Shown here in pieces: positions 5,305 to 11,746 of a stretch of DNA of 16,460 bases; the stretch's first letter is position 1; each line of letters starts with the position of its first letter. The DNA lies in the NCBI GenBank assembly GCA_902806395.1, contig CADCWH010000141.1, positions 1 through 16,460 on the forward strand, in the 5' to 3' direction. Under the pieces are notes generated by a model that was not told the origin of the DNA, did no database searches, and was given only the letters and a program-made list of their open reading frames with translations. This DNA is from an uncultured Thermomicrobiales bacterium (GTDB taxonomy: Bacteria > Chloroflexota > Chloroflexia > Thermomicrobiales > UBA6265). Position numbers and translations under genes: made by a program.

Positions 5305-8141
5305 TCCTGGCGAAGATGGTGATCGAGGACTTCAAGCAGTTCCGGGGCAAGCAAGAGATCGAGTTCCCTTCCAGCGGCATCATCGCCGTGATGGGGCCGA
5401 ACGGGGCCGGCAAGACGACCATCTTCGAGGCCATCGAGTGGTGTCTCTACAAGCCCACGCGGCTGAAGACCGAGGACATCGTGCCCCGGGGCACGGCCGC
5501 CCGGCCCCGGGTCCACGTGACGCTGGAGGATCCCCGGACCGGTACCCGCCACGTGGTCGAACGCGCCGTCGGTGGCAGCCAGACGATCAAGGCGTCCGTG
5601 TACCGGGAGGACGACCTGGAGAAACCCCTGGCCCAGGGGACACGGGACGTGACGGCCTTCGTCGCCACCCACCTGGTCGGTCTGAGCCACGCCGCCTTCG
5701 TCGCCACCTTCTTTACCCGTCAGAAGGAACTGACCTACTTCGGTGCCCTGGGAGAGACGGACAGGCGCCGCGAGGTCGGCCGCCTGCTCGGCTACGAGAC
5801 GATTGCCCTGGCCCAGGCGGCCATCGGCGAGCAGCGGGCCGATGCCGGGCTCAGGGCGCGTGGGTTAGCCAGTCAGATCGAGAACGAGCTTCGGGACCGT
5901 GACTTTGATGTCGAGTGGGCCGAGCTCGACCGGGCCCTGGCCGCGGCCGACCAGGAGGTGGTCGCCGCCGAGGAGGCGTTCGCCCGCGCGGAGGCCGAGT
6001 GGCAGCGCCTACGTGCCGAGGCCGAGGACCTGCTTGAGCAAGAGCGACAGGATGCCGAGTTCGCGCGCGCTGAGGCACAGATCGAGGGAAAGGTGCAGTC
6101 GGCCCGCGAGCGCCTCGATGCGGCTGTGGCCAGCCTCGCGAACCTGGACCTGGTGGCCCGGAACCGCGCGGTCGCACTGCCCATCGCGACCGGACTCGCC
6201 GACCACCAAGCCGAGCGAGCCCGGCAGGATGCAGCCTTTGCCCGTTATCAAGAGCAGCAGGCACTCGATGCGGCGGTCGCCCGGGAAGTGGATGGGGCCG
6301 CCCGTGTGGCCAGCACCGCCCAGGCCCGGGTGCTGAAGACCACGACCCCGGACGTGCCGGAGTGGACCTGGTGGCCTGACGGTAGCCATGATCTCCCCCG
6401 GGCCATCCGTCGCCTCCGAGCAGTCGCGACGGCGCTCGATCCCCGGGCAGCCCGCGACCGCGTCAACGTGAGCCACGCTCTGGTGACTCTGGAGAAGGAG
6501 CGCGACGCCACGGCCAAGAAGTGGCGGAACTGCGCCCAGACGTTAGAGTCCGTCCAGGCCGAGGAACGGCACATCCTCGTCGAGGGCGACCCCGAGGCCG
6601 CCCTGACCCGGCACCGCGAGGCGCGCCAGCGGGCCGGTGACGCCCGGGCCGATGCCGCCGCGGAAGCGAACGGCATCGGTCAAGAGCGGGCCGCCCGGGA
6701 GGTGATCGTCCAGCGACTCCGGCAGACCAGGTTCGAGGGCGACGAGAACCTCTGCCCGACCTGCCGCCGCCCATTCGCCGAGCATGAGATCGCGACGATG
6801 GTGGCGACGTTCGAGGAGGGCATCGCCGCCCTGCGCCAGCGCGAGGCAGCGGCGGTGGCCCGCCGATCGGCCGCCGAGCGTGAGCAGGGAGTGCTGGACC
6901 AGGCGATCACCGCCGAGGATGCCCGACTAGCGCGATTGAGCCATGCCCGTGCGCGGATCGAACGCGGCACCGAGATGACCGCCGGCGCCCAAGAAGCCGC
7001 CGAAGACGCCGAGGCGCAACTTGCCGAGTGTCTCGCGTCATCCGGCCGCCAGGCCGTGCCGATGGCTGAGGAGATCACGCGAGAGGAGCGATACGCCGAT
7101 GCCGTCGAGGTCATCGTCGCGGTCACACCGTCCCTCGAGGAGTGGGAGGAGACCGCTCTTCTCCACCGAGCGGCAGCCGAAGAGGCCCGCCGGGCACGAG
7201 CTGGCCTCGGCGATGTGACCTACGACCCCGAGGCGCACAAGGCTGCCGAAGTCGCCGTGAACGAGGCGCAGACCGCGACCACCCGGATCGAAGGCTTCGA
7301 CCAGCAACTGGCTGAGCGCCCCGCCCTCGAGGCGACCCGAGCTCGATCCGAGGCCGAGGTGGCTGAGCATCAGCAGGCGCGCGTGACCGTCGTGGCCCAG
7401 CGAGCCGCGCTCGGTTTCGAGAAGGTACGACTGGACCAGGCCACGGCCCGGCGAGACCAGGCCCACCAGTCCGAGCGAGCGGCCCTGACTGCCCGGAACG
7501 ATGCATCGCAGCGACGAGAGCACGTCCGGCGCGACCGTGAGCAGCTACGCAAGGACCAGGAACGGCTCGAAGGCCTCGTCCGCCGGGCCGACGAGGCACA
7601 GCGCGAACACGGTCTCCTCGGGGAGCTGTACGACACCTTCAAGCAGTTCGACCAGTACGTCGCCGGCCGGGTGACGCCCCACTTCGCCGAGCAGACCGGC
7701 GACCTGCTGGCGACGGTGACCGGTGGTCGCTACGACCACGTCACGTTCGATCAGAACTACGGCATCAAGGTTTACGACGGCCCAGACGAGGCCTTCCCGA
7801 TCACTGCCTTCTCCGGTGGCGAACACGACGTGATCGCCCTCTGCGCCCGCCTGGCCCTCTCCCGATTGGTGGGGGGACAGGCCGCGACGCCCCCCTCGTT
7901 CCTGGTCCTGGACGAGGTCTTCGGTGCCCTGGACCGGGATCGCCGCGGTCACGTCCTCGACACCCTGGGTGCCCTGGCGGGCACGTCCGAGGCCTACCGC
8001 CAACTCTTCATCATCAGCCACGTCGACGATATCCGGCAGTCGTCGATCTTCGACGACATCCTCCGGATCACCGAGGAGGACGACGGGAGCAGGATCGAGC
8101 GGATGGGCCTGACCCTAGATGGTCCGGTCGAGGAGGGCTGA
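5301..8141 (+). CDS. rad50: Rad50/SbcC-family SMC-like ATPase with zinc hook
   Basis: This 946-residue ABC-type ATPase is the partner of Mre11. The N-terminal lobe (about 1-170) has the P-loop 'MGPNGAGKTT' (Lys38) and a 'TRQKELTYF' Q-loop region. Two long heptad-rich, charged coiled-coil arms (about 170-480 and 490-790) flank the zinc hook 'CPTCRRPF' (Cys485, Cys488), which dimerises two molecules. The C-terminal lobe has the signature 'FSGGEHD' (Ser838-Gly-Gly-Glu841), Walker B 'LVLDEVFGALD' (Asp871, Glu872, with the D-loop) and the switch 'IISHVDD'. The first arm is interrupted by a Trp-rich, helix-breaking stretch near 350-358 ('PEWTWWPDG'), which should give a kink or small globular insert. 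The ATG overlaps the mre11 stop (ATGA), and GGAGG sits 10 bases upstream. It would tether DNA ends and gate Mre11 by ATP hydrolysis. The length is close to archaeal Rad50 (about 880) and SbcC (about 1050). Confidence 0.94.
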   Translation: MILAKMVIEDFKQFRGKQEIEFPSSGIIAVMGPNGAGKTTIFEAIEWCLYKPTRLKTEDIVPRGTAARPRVHVTLEDPRTGTRHVVERAVGGSQTIKASVYREDDLEKPLAQGTRDVTAFVATHLVGLSHAAFVATFFTRQKELTYFGALGETDRRREVGRLLGYETIALAQAAIGEQRADAGLRARGLASQIENELRDRDFDVEWAELDRALAAADQEVVAAEEAFARAEAEWQRLRAEAEDLLEQERQDAEFARAEAQIEGKVQSARERLDAAVASLANLDLVARNRAVALPIATGLADHQAERARQDAAFARYQEQQALDAAVAREVDGAARVASTAQARVLKTTTPDVPEWTWWPDGSHDLPRAIRRLRAVATALDPRAARDRVNVSHALVTLEKERDATAKKWRNCAQTLESVQAEERHILVEGDPEAALTRHREARQRAGDARADAAAEANGIGQERAAREVIVQRLRQTRFEGDENLCPTCRRPFAEHEIATMVATFEEGIAALRQREAAAVARRSAAEREQGVLDQAITAEDARLARLSHARARIERGTEMTAGAQEAAEDAEAQLAECLASSGRQAVPMAEEITREERYADAVEVIVAVTPSLEEWEETALLHRAAAEEARRARAGLGDVTYDPEAHKAAEVAVNEAQTATTRIEGFDQQLAERPALEATRARSEAEVAEHQQARVTVVAQRAALGFEKVRLDQATARRDQAHQSERAALTARNDASQRREHVRRDREQLRKDQERLEGLVRRADEAQREHGLLGELYDTFKQFDQYVAGRVTPHFAEQTGDLLATVTGGRYDHVTFDQNYGIKVYDGPDEAFPITAFSGGEHDVIALCARLALSRLVGGQAATPPSFLVLDEVFGALDRDRRGHVLDTLGALAGTSEAYRQLFIISHVDDIRQSSIFDDILRITEEDDGSRIERMGLTLDGPVEEG

Positions 8142-8282
8142 GCCGCGCTCGCGCGAGTGGTCCGCATCCGGCGTCCGAGCTCCCCTCCACGTCGGTGCGA
8201 GCCCGGCGCCCCGAGTCCCGTGCCCCGTGCCCCGGCGTGGTGATGGGACGGCGCTCACTCCCTGCCGGGCGCCGCCCCAGAC

Positions 8283-8873
8283 TCAGAATGGCCACCGGCG
8301 CAGCGCCGGGCGGCGGCGCAGCAGCCACCCGTCCAGCCCCCAGACCCGTCCGGCCGGCACCAGGGCCAACACCAGCAGCGGGACGTACTCGTGGGGCTGC
8401 TCGAAGCTCCACTTGTTGGTCGGCAGGTAGTACAGGGCCAGCAGGAACTGGAACCCGAACCCGACCAGCGCCGCGCCGCGGCTGGCCAGCCCCAGGATCA
8501 GCAGCGCCCCGACCCCCAGCTCCGTCGCCGTCAGCACCCACTGGAACCACGCCCAGTTGTCGAGGATCAGCTCGTTGGCCACCCAGCGCAGGCCCGGCAG
8601 CTGCTTGGTGCCGGGCCGGTCCTTGTTGGCCAGGCTGTTGAGGATGCTCTGGGCCCCGGGCCGGTCGATCAGGTTGGTGATCCACCACTGGCCCACGGCG
8701 ACCCGGGTGAACGCGAAGAGCTTGGCGAGCCCGTTGGCGAACAGGATCAGGCCGAAGAAGATCCGGATCACCGCCAGGCCCCGCCCGATGAGGACCGGGT
8801 CCAGCAGCGCGGCCGGGCGGGATCCGGTCATCGCGCCGGTCGTCGCGCCGGTCCTCTGGTCACTGGTGGCCAT
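8283..8873 (-). CDS. DoxX-family integral membrane protein
   Basis: This 196-residue protein has about four hydrophobic segments (roughly 31-52, 108-130, 133-151 and 164-178). The first contains 'RIFFGLILFANGLAKLF', the usual first helix of the DoxX family (pattern R..G..F...G..K). DoxX/DoxD proteins are small membrane proteins; some are subunits of thiosulfate:quinone oxidoreductase and others link to thiol redox stress. Which role applies here cannot be read from sequence. No Cys pair is visible. The start ATG (8873) has a near-perfect AGGAGGAG site nine bases upstream, lying within the end of the preceding nucleoside phosphorylase gene, whose stop it overlaps by 14 bases. This implies cotranscription and probably coupled translation. 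It converges on rad50 from the other side, with 141 non-coding bases between and no clear terminator. Confidence 0.8.
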   Translation of the reverse strand: MATSDQRTGATTGAMTGSRPAALLDPVLIGRGLAVIRIFFGLILFANGLAKLFAFTRVAVGQWWITNLIDRPGAQSILNSLANKDRPGTKQLPGLRWVANELILDNWAWFQWVLTATELGVGALLILGLASRGAALVGFGFQFLLALYYLPTNKWSFEQPHEYVPLLVLALVPAGRVWGLDGWLLRRRPALRRWPF

Positions 8874-9729
8874 GCGTGTCCGCTCCTCCTAGGGTGCCCC
8901 GCGGCACCGCGCGGTCAGTCCGGGTCGACGCCGGGTCGCCTCCCGTGGCGACCGCCACCACGAGGGCCAGGGTCAGGTCGACCCCGTTGGCCGGCCCTTT
9001 CTCGAAATCCCCCGCGACCTGGGCCATCTGGTTCGTGACGTGGGCGAAGCAGACAACCGGCCGGTCGCGGGCGGTGGCGAAGGCATAGAGCCCGGCAGCT
9101 TCCATCTCGACGGCCGTGATCCCGGCCGCCGCCGCCGCACCGAGGGCCGAGGCCGTCTCCCGGTACGGCGCGTCGGTCGTCCAGGTGGTCCCGCGCACGA
9201 ATTCCAAGCCTGCGCGTCCCAACCCCGCCGCCGCCCGGTCCAACAATGCCGGGTCGCCTTCCGCGTAGGGCATCGCGGGCAGGTACGCGGTGCTGGTACC
9301 CTCGGCCCGGAGCGCGCGCTCGATCAAGATGATGCGTGGTACCGCGGCATCGGTCACGATCAGCCCGGCCGACGTGACGCTGACCAACAATTCGCATCCG
9401 GAGGCAAAGAGTTGTTCGGCGACCAGCACCGCGAACGGTGCACCGACCGCGCAACCGACGATCCCGATCGCTACCCCGCCGACCTCGGTTTCCCAGAGGT
9501 CGGTGTGGTAACAGGCCCAGACCTCCGAGCGGGTTGCCCGATCGGTCCGTCGCAGGTGGCGGACGACATCACCGTCTGGGTCGAGCAAGCACACCGACGG
9601 GACGCGGCCGTCGCTCAATGTCAACTGGCGACGCGCTTCCCGGAGCAGGTTCTCTGGCAGGAAAACCGACGCTTCTCCCTGGTCGGTTCGGCAGAGCAGT
9701 GGACCGAATCCCGGATCGTCGAGCGGCAT
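8860..9729 (-). CDS. Nucleoside phosphorylase-like protein (PNP/UDP family)
   Basis: This 289-residue protein resembles the PNP_UDP_1 family (purine nucleoside and uridine phosphorylases, MTA/SAH and AMP nucleosidases). Visible family features are a Gly/Ala-rich core 'AIGIVGCAVGAPFAVLVAEQL' region (about 88-107), the 'VSVTSAGLI' strand-turn (116-124), 'TTDAPYRE' (184-191) and 'AVEMEAAGLYAFA' (206-218). The Glu-Met-Glu of that last motif binds the ribose hydroxyls in this family. The enzyme would cleave the N-glycosidic bond of a nucleoside; the base preference cannot be told. The C-terminal 25 or so residues are Gly/Asp/Thr-rich and probably disordered. ATG 9729 is preferred, with GGAG about ten bases upstream; an in-frame GTG at 9750 would add seven residues. 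Its 3' end overlaps doxX, an unexplained but tight pairing. Confidence 0.82.
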   Translation of the reverse strand: MPLDDPGFGPLLCRTDQGEASVFLPENLLREARRQLTLSDGRVPSVCLLDPDGDVVRHLRRTDRATRSEVWACYHTDLWETEVGGVAIGIVGCAVGAPFAVLVAEQLFASGCELLVSVTSAGLIVTDAAVPRIILIERALRAEGTSTAYLPAMPYAEGDPALLDRAAAGLGRAGLEFVRGTTWTTDAPYRETASALGAAAAAGITAVEMEAAGLYAFATARDRPVVCFAHVTNQMAQVAGDFEKGPANGVDLTLALVVAVATGGDPASTRTDRAVPRGTLGGADTHGHQ

Positions 9730-10025
9730 GCGGGTGCGTACTCCAGTCACTCGTCAGCTGATCGCGTCTGGTCGGACGGCATAACCTGCGTGCGGTCACT
9801 GCGGGGGATCCCCGAGAGGCGACCGACCGTGGTCCGCGAGGTGGGTACTCACCTTCGTGGGTAACGGACCCATGATAGCGAAGTCCGGGGAAACGAGATC
9901 ACATGACACAACGACCCGAGCGTCCCCGGACCGGGGACGCTCGGGTTCGATCAGCCTGACTGGTCTGCGGACGAGCGGGCCGCCCTCGGGCCCTGGTTGG
10001 TCGTCCGCACGCGAGTGGTGACGGC
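9730..10025. other. Intergenic region between phosphorylase and PRC-barrel genes
   Basis: These 296 bases carry no recognisable gene. They hold the strong hairpin at 9915-9945 (listed separately), a minus-strand TATCAT (9877 to 9872) that could be a -10 box for the phosphorylase-doxX pair but has no -35 partner, and a direct repeat GTGGGTA at 9841-9847 and 9857-9863. The repeat lies about 110-130 bases upstream of the phosphorylase start and could be a regulator site; this is only suggestive. Confidence 0.5.
9915..9945 (-). terminator. Strong hairpin, probable terminator of the PRC-barrel gene
   Basis: The arms 9915-9929 and 9931-9945 are perfect reverse complements around one base. In practice this gives a 13-bp GC-rich stem with a 5-base loop. 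It lies 80 bases downstream of the PRC gene stop on the minus strand and before the phosphorylase gene. The following minus-strand bases (TCGTTGTGTC) are only mildly T-rich, so it is not a textbook rho-independent terminator, but the position between two same-direction genes supports that role. Confidence 0.6.
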
Positions 10026-10568
10026 TTAGGTCGTCGGGTCGACGTCCCCGACCACGAAGCGACCGGCCTCGCCGGGCTCGGCCGGAGCGTGCTCGACGGA
10101 ATTCCGGACCACGATCGTGTCGGTGCCGATCGTCATGATGTCGGCGGCACTGACCATCCGGTGGCTCTTGAGCAGACCGGTCGATACTTCGAGGGCCAAC
10201 AGGTCGAACGACTTGGGGTCGAAGTCGATCGAGGCCACGGTGCCGACCTGGGTCCCCGCCTCGGTCACGACCTGGCGCTTGCTGAGTTCCGCGGCGTCGA
10301 TCAGGTGGTCCATGGCGGTGGTCGTCTCCGACCCGGCCACCTCGTCCGCATTTTTGAGGGTCAGGGCATCGGGACCAAGCGAGTGGATCTCGCTGGCGTC
10401 GATCATCTCCTCGCTGGTCTTCGGGCGCAGGAACCCCTGTCCCTCGGCGGCGGCAAAGCCGACCACCTTGCGGGCGTTCGGGTCGAAGAAGATGTGGCTG
10501 ATCTTGCCCATATTACGACCGTCGGCGATCGCGATGACCGAGATACCCTGGACATCCTTGCTGTTCAT
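10026..10568 (-). CDS. PRC-barrel domain protein, two barrels
   Basis: This 180-residue soluble protein starts 'MNSKDVQGISVIAIADGRNMGKISHIFFDP', the pattern of the PRC-barrel (strand, 'GxxvG.v.d...d', strand) seen in photosynthetic reaction centre H subunits, RimM and many small stress proteins. A second copy appears at about 95-157: 'LSKRQVVTEAGTQVGTVASIDFDP', then 'LLALEV' and 'HRMVSAADIMTIGTDTIVV'. The two halves share the 'G...G.v..i.fDp' signature, which suggests internal duplication. The C-terminal 20 residues are acidic, Pro/Gly-rich and probably flexible. PRC-barrels usually mediate protein or RNA contacts; no enzymatic residue is evident and the role here is unknown. ATG 10568 is chosen over upstream in-frame codons because AGGAG lies five bases before it and the barrel begins immediately. 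Confidence 0.8.
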   Translation of the reverse strand: MNSKDVQGISVIAIADGRNMGKISHIFFDPNARKVVGFAAAEGQGFLRPKTSEEMIDASEIHSLGPDALTLKNADEVAGSETTTAMDHLIDAAELSKRQVVTEAGTQVGTVASIDFDPKSFDLLALEVSTGLLKSHRMVSAADIMTIGTDTIVVRNSVEHAPAEPGEAGRFVVGDVDPTT

Positions 10569-10757
10569 CGTCGCTCCTGTTGTCGTCTCGGGCCGGCGAC
10601 CGCCCGGGCTCCAACGTCCGTCGGGGGGGCGGTACCCACGCCACGGGACCGGCGCGGTGCCGTGGTGGGGGGACTCGCGCACGGAGTGTGCCATCTGCCC
10701 CGTGGCACGCCGCGGCGTCTCGCCCCGACTCGGTGTGATCCCGGTGGTCCCCCTCCC

Positions 10758-11552
10758 CTACAGCAACCCCCGCACGGTGCCGCCGTCGACCTGGACGGTG
10801 ACGCCGGTGACGTAGGAAGCGGCCGGGGAAGCGAAGAAGGTGACCACGTTGGCGAATTCCTCCGGGGTGCCGATGCGTCCCATCGGGATCGACTTCGCAT
10901 CCTCGGCCAGGATCTCCTCGACGGTCCGGCCGCTCTGCTGGGCCCGGCCAGCCGCGAGGGAGGTGATCCGATCGGTCATCGTCGAGCCGGGCAGGACGTT
11001 GTTGACCCGCACCCCACGGGGGGCGTACTCCAGCGCGATCGACTTGGCAAAGCCGATCACGGCCGTGCGCGACGTATTGGAGAGGATCAGGTCCGGGATC
11101 GGCTGCTTGACGGTGGTCGAGACGATATTGGTAATGCTGCCGCCCCCGCGCGCGACCAGGTGTGGCAAGGCGGCGCGGGACAGGCGAAGGGTGCTCATGA
11201 AGTTGAGTTCTAGGGCATCCTGCCAGGCCGCGTCGTCGGGGAAGTCGGCCGAGGTCCCCTTCGGTGGCCCGCCCGCGTTGCAGACCAGCAGGTCGAGGCC
11301 GCCCCGACGCCGGACCGTCTCCACCACCAGGCGTTCGATCGCCGCCGGGTCGGTCATGTCGCCGGGGATGGTGATCACGTCGCCGCCGGTCTCGTCCCGG
11401 ATCGCCGCGGCCGTTGCCTCCAGGGTATCCGCGTCACGGCCATTGACCGTCACCAGCGCCCCCTCCATCGCCAACCGGGTAGCGACCGCCCGCCCCAACC
11501 CCTTGCTCGACGCCGCGACCACCGCGACCTTGCCCGCTAACCCGAGGTCCAT
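10758..11552 (-). CDS. SDR-family oxidoreductase with substituted Tyr/Lys
   Basis: This 264-residue Rossmann-fold short-chain dehydrogenase/reductase is of normal length. The nucleotide-binding motif is 'AASSKGLG' (14-20), with an N-terminal strand 'KVAVVAA'. An Arg at 39 ('VNGRD') favours NADP(H). Further features are 'GDMTD' (64-68), 'CNAGGPP' (91-97), the catalytic-type Ser145 ('NIVSTT') and the C-terminal 'VTVQVDGG'. The Tyr-x-x-x-Lys pair expected at 158/162 reads Ser-Asn-Thr-Ser-Arg. Such 'SNxxR' SDRs form a known divergent subgroup often labelled 3-oxoacyl-ACP reductase-like, so the usual proton-relay chemistry may not apply. The start ATG 11552 has GGGAGG a few bases upstream and the Rossmann strand begins at residue 7. 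It reads from a promoter shared back-to-back with the mannosyltransferase gene. The substrate is unknown. Confidence 0.88.
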   Translation of the reverse strand: MDLGLAGKVAVVAASSKGLGRAVATRLAMEGALVTVNGRDADTLEATAAAIRDETGGDVITIPGDMTDPAAIERLVVETVRRRGGLDLLVCNAGGPPKGTSADFPDDAAWQDALELNFMSTLRLSRAALPHLVARGGGSITNIVSTTVKQPIPDLILSNTSRTAVIGFAKSIALEYAPRGVRVNNVLPGSTMTDRITSLAAGRAQQSGRTVEEILAEDAKSIPMGRIGTPEEFANVVTFFASPAASYVTGVTVQVDGGTVRGLL

Positions 11553-11634
11553 ACGTTGCCTCCCGTGCCGGGTGCCCGGCGCGTCCGGCGCCCGATCGAC
11601 CAAGTCCCGCTCGCCACCGTCGTGCTCGGCCCGC

Positions 11635-11663
11635 ATTCTAGCCGAGGCGAAGCCCCGTCTCAG
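11635..11663 (-). promoter_or_regulatory. Putative sigma-70-type promoter of the SDR gene
   Basis: On the minus strand, CTGAGA (11663-11658) and TAGAAT (11640-11635) are separated by exactly 17 bases. TAGAAT matches five of six -10 consensus bases, and CTGAGA four of six at -35. Transcription would begin near 11628, leaving a leader of about 75 bases before the SDR start. Confidence 0.5.
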
Positions 11664-11710
11664 CGCCGCCCGGCACCGGTCAAGACCACCGGCCCCCTGC
11701 CCCGCCCGGG

Positions 11711-11739
11711 ATGACAACCGCGGCCGCTCCCCCTATCCT
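11711..11739 (+). promoter_or_regulatory. Putative promoter giving a leaderless mannosyltransferase mRNA
   Basis: ATGACA (11711-11716, five of six to TTGACA) and TATCCT (11734-11739, four of six to TATAAT) are exactly 17 bases apart. The expected initiation point, about seven bases after the -10 box, falls on the ATG at 11747. No ribosome binding site precedes that ATG, as expected for a leaderless transcript. The -35 box itself begins with an in-frame ATG (11711) that could be mistaken for the gene start. Confidence 0.5.
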
Positions 11740-11746
11740 TGCGACC

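Noticed and set aside
630..8141. Calling the repair operon an anti-phage defence island
   Set aside because: All four proteins fit standard end-resection families, and no toxin, restriction, CRISPR or phage-related gene lies within the window.
8142..8282. Possible terminator between convergent rad50 and doxX
   Set aside because: The only notable inverted repeat (8204-8211 with 8267-8274) has an 8-bp stem and a 55-base loop, too weak to call.
10672..10694. Sigma-54-like TGGCAC-N5-GTGC on the minus strand upstream of the PRC gene
   Set aside because: The GG/GC spacing fits, but the rest of the -12 element is poor, no enhancer-binding regulator is seen, and the same bases form a short GTGCCA/TGGCAC inverted repeat. 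Likely chance.
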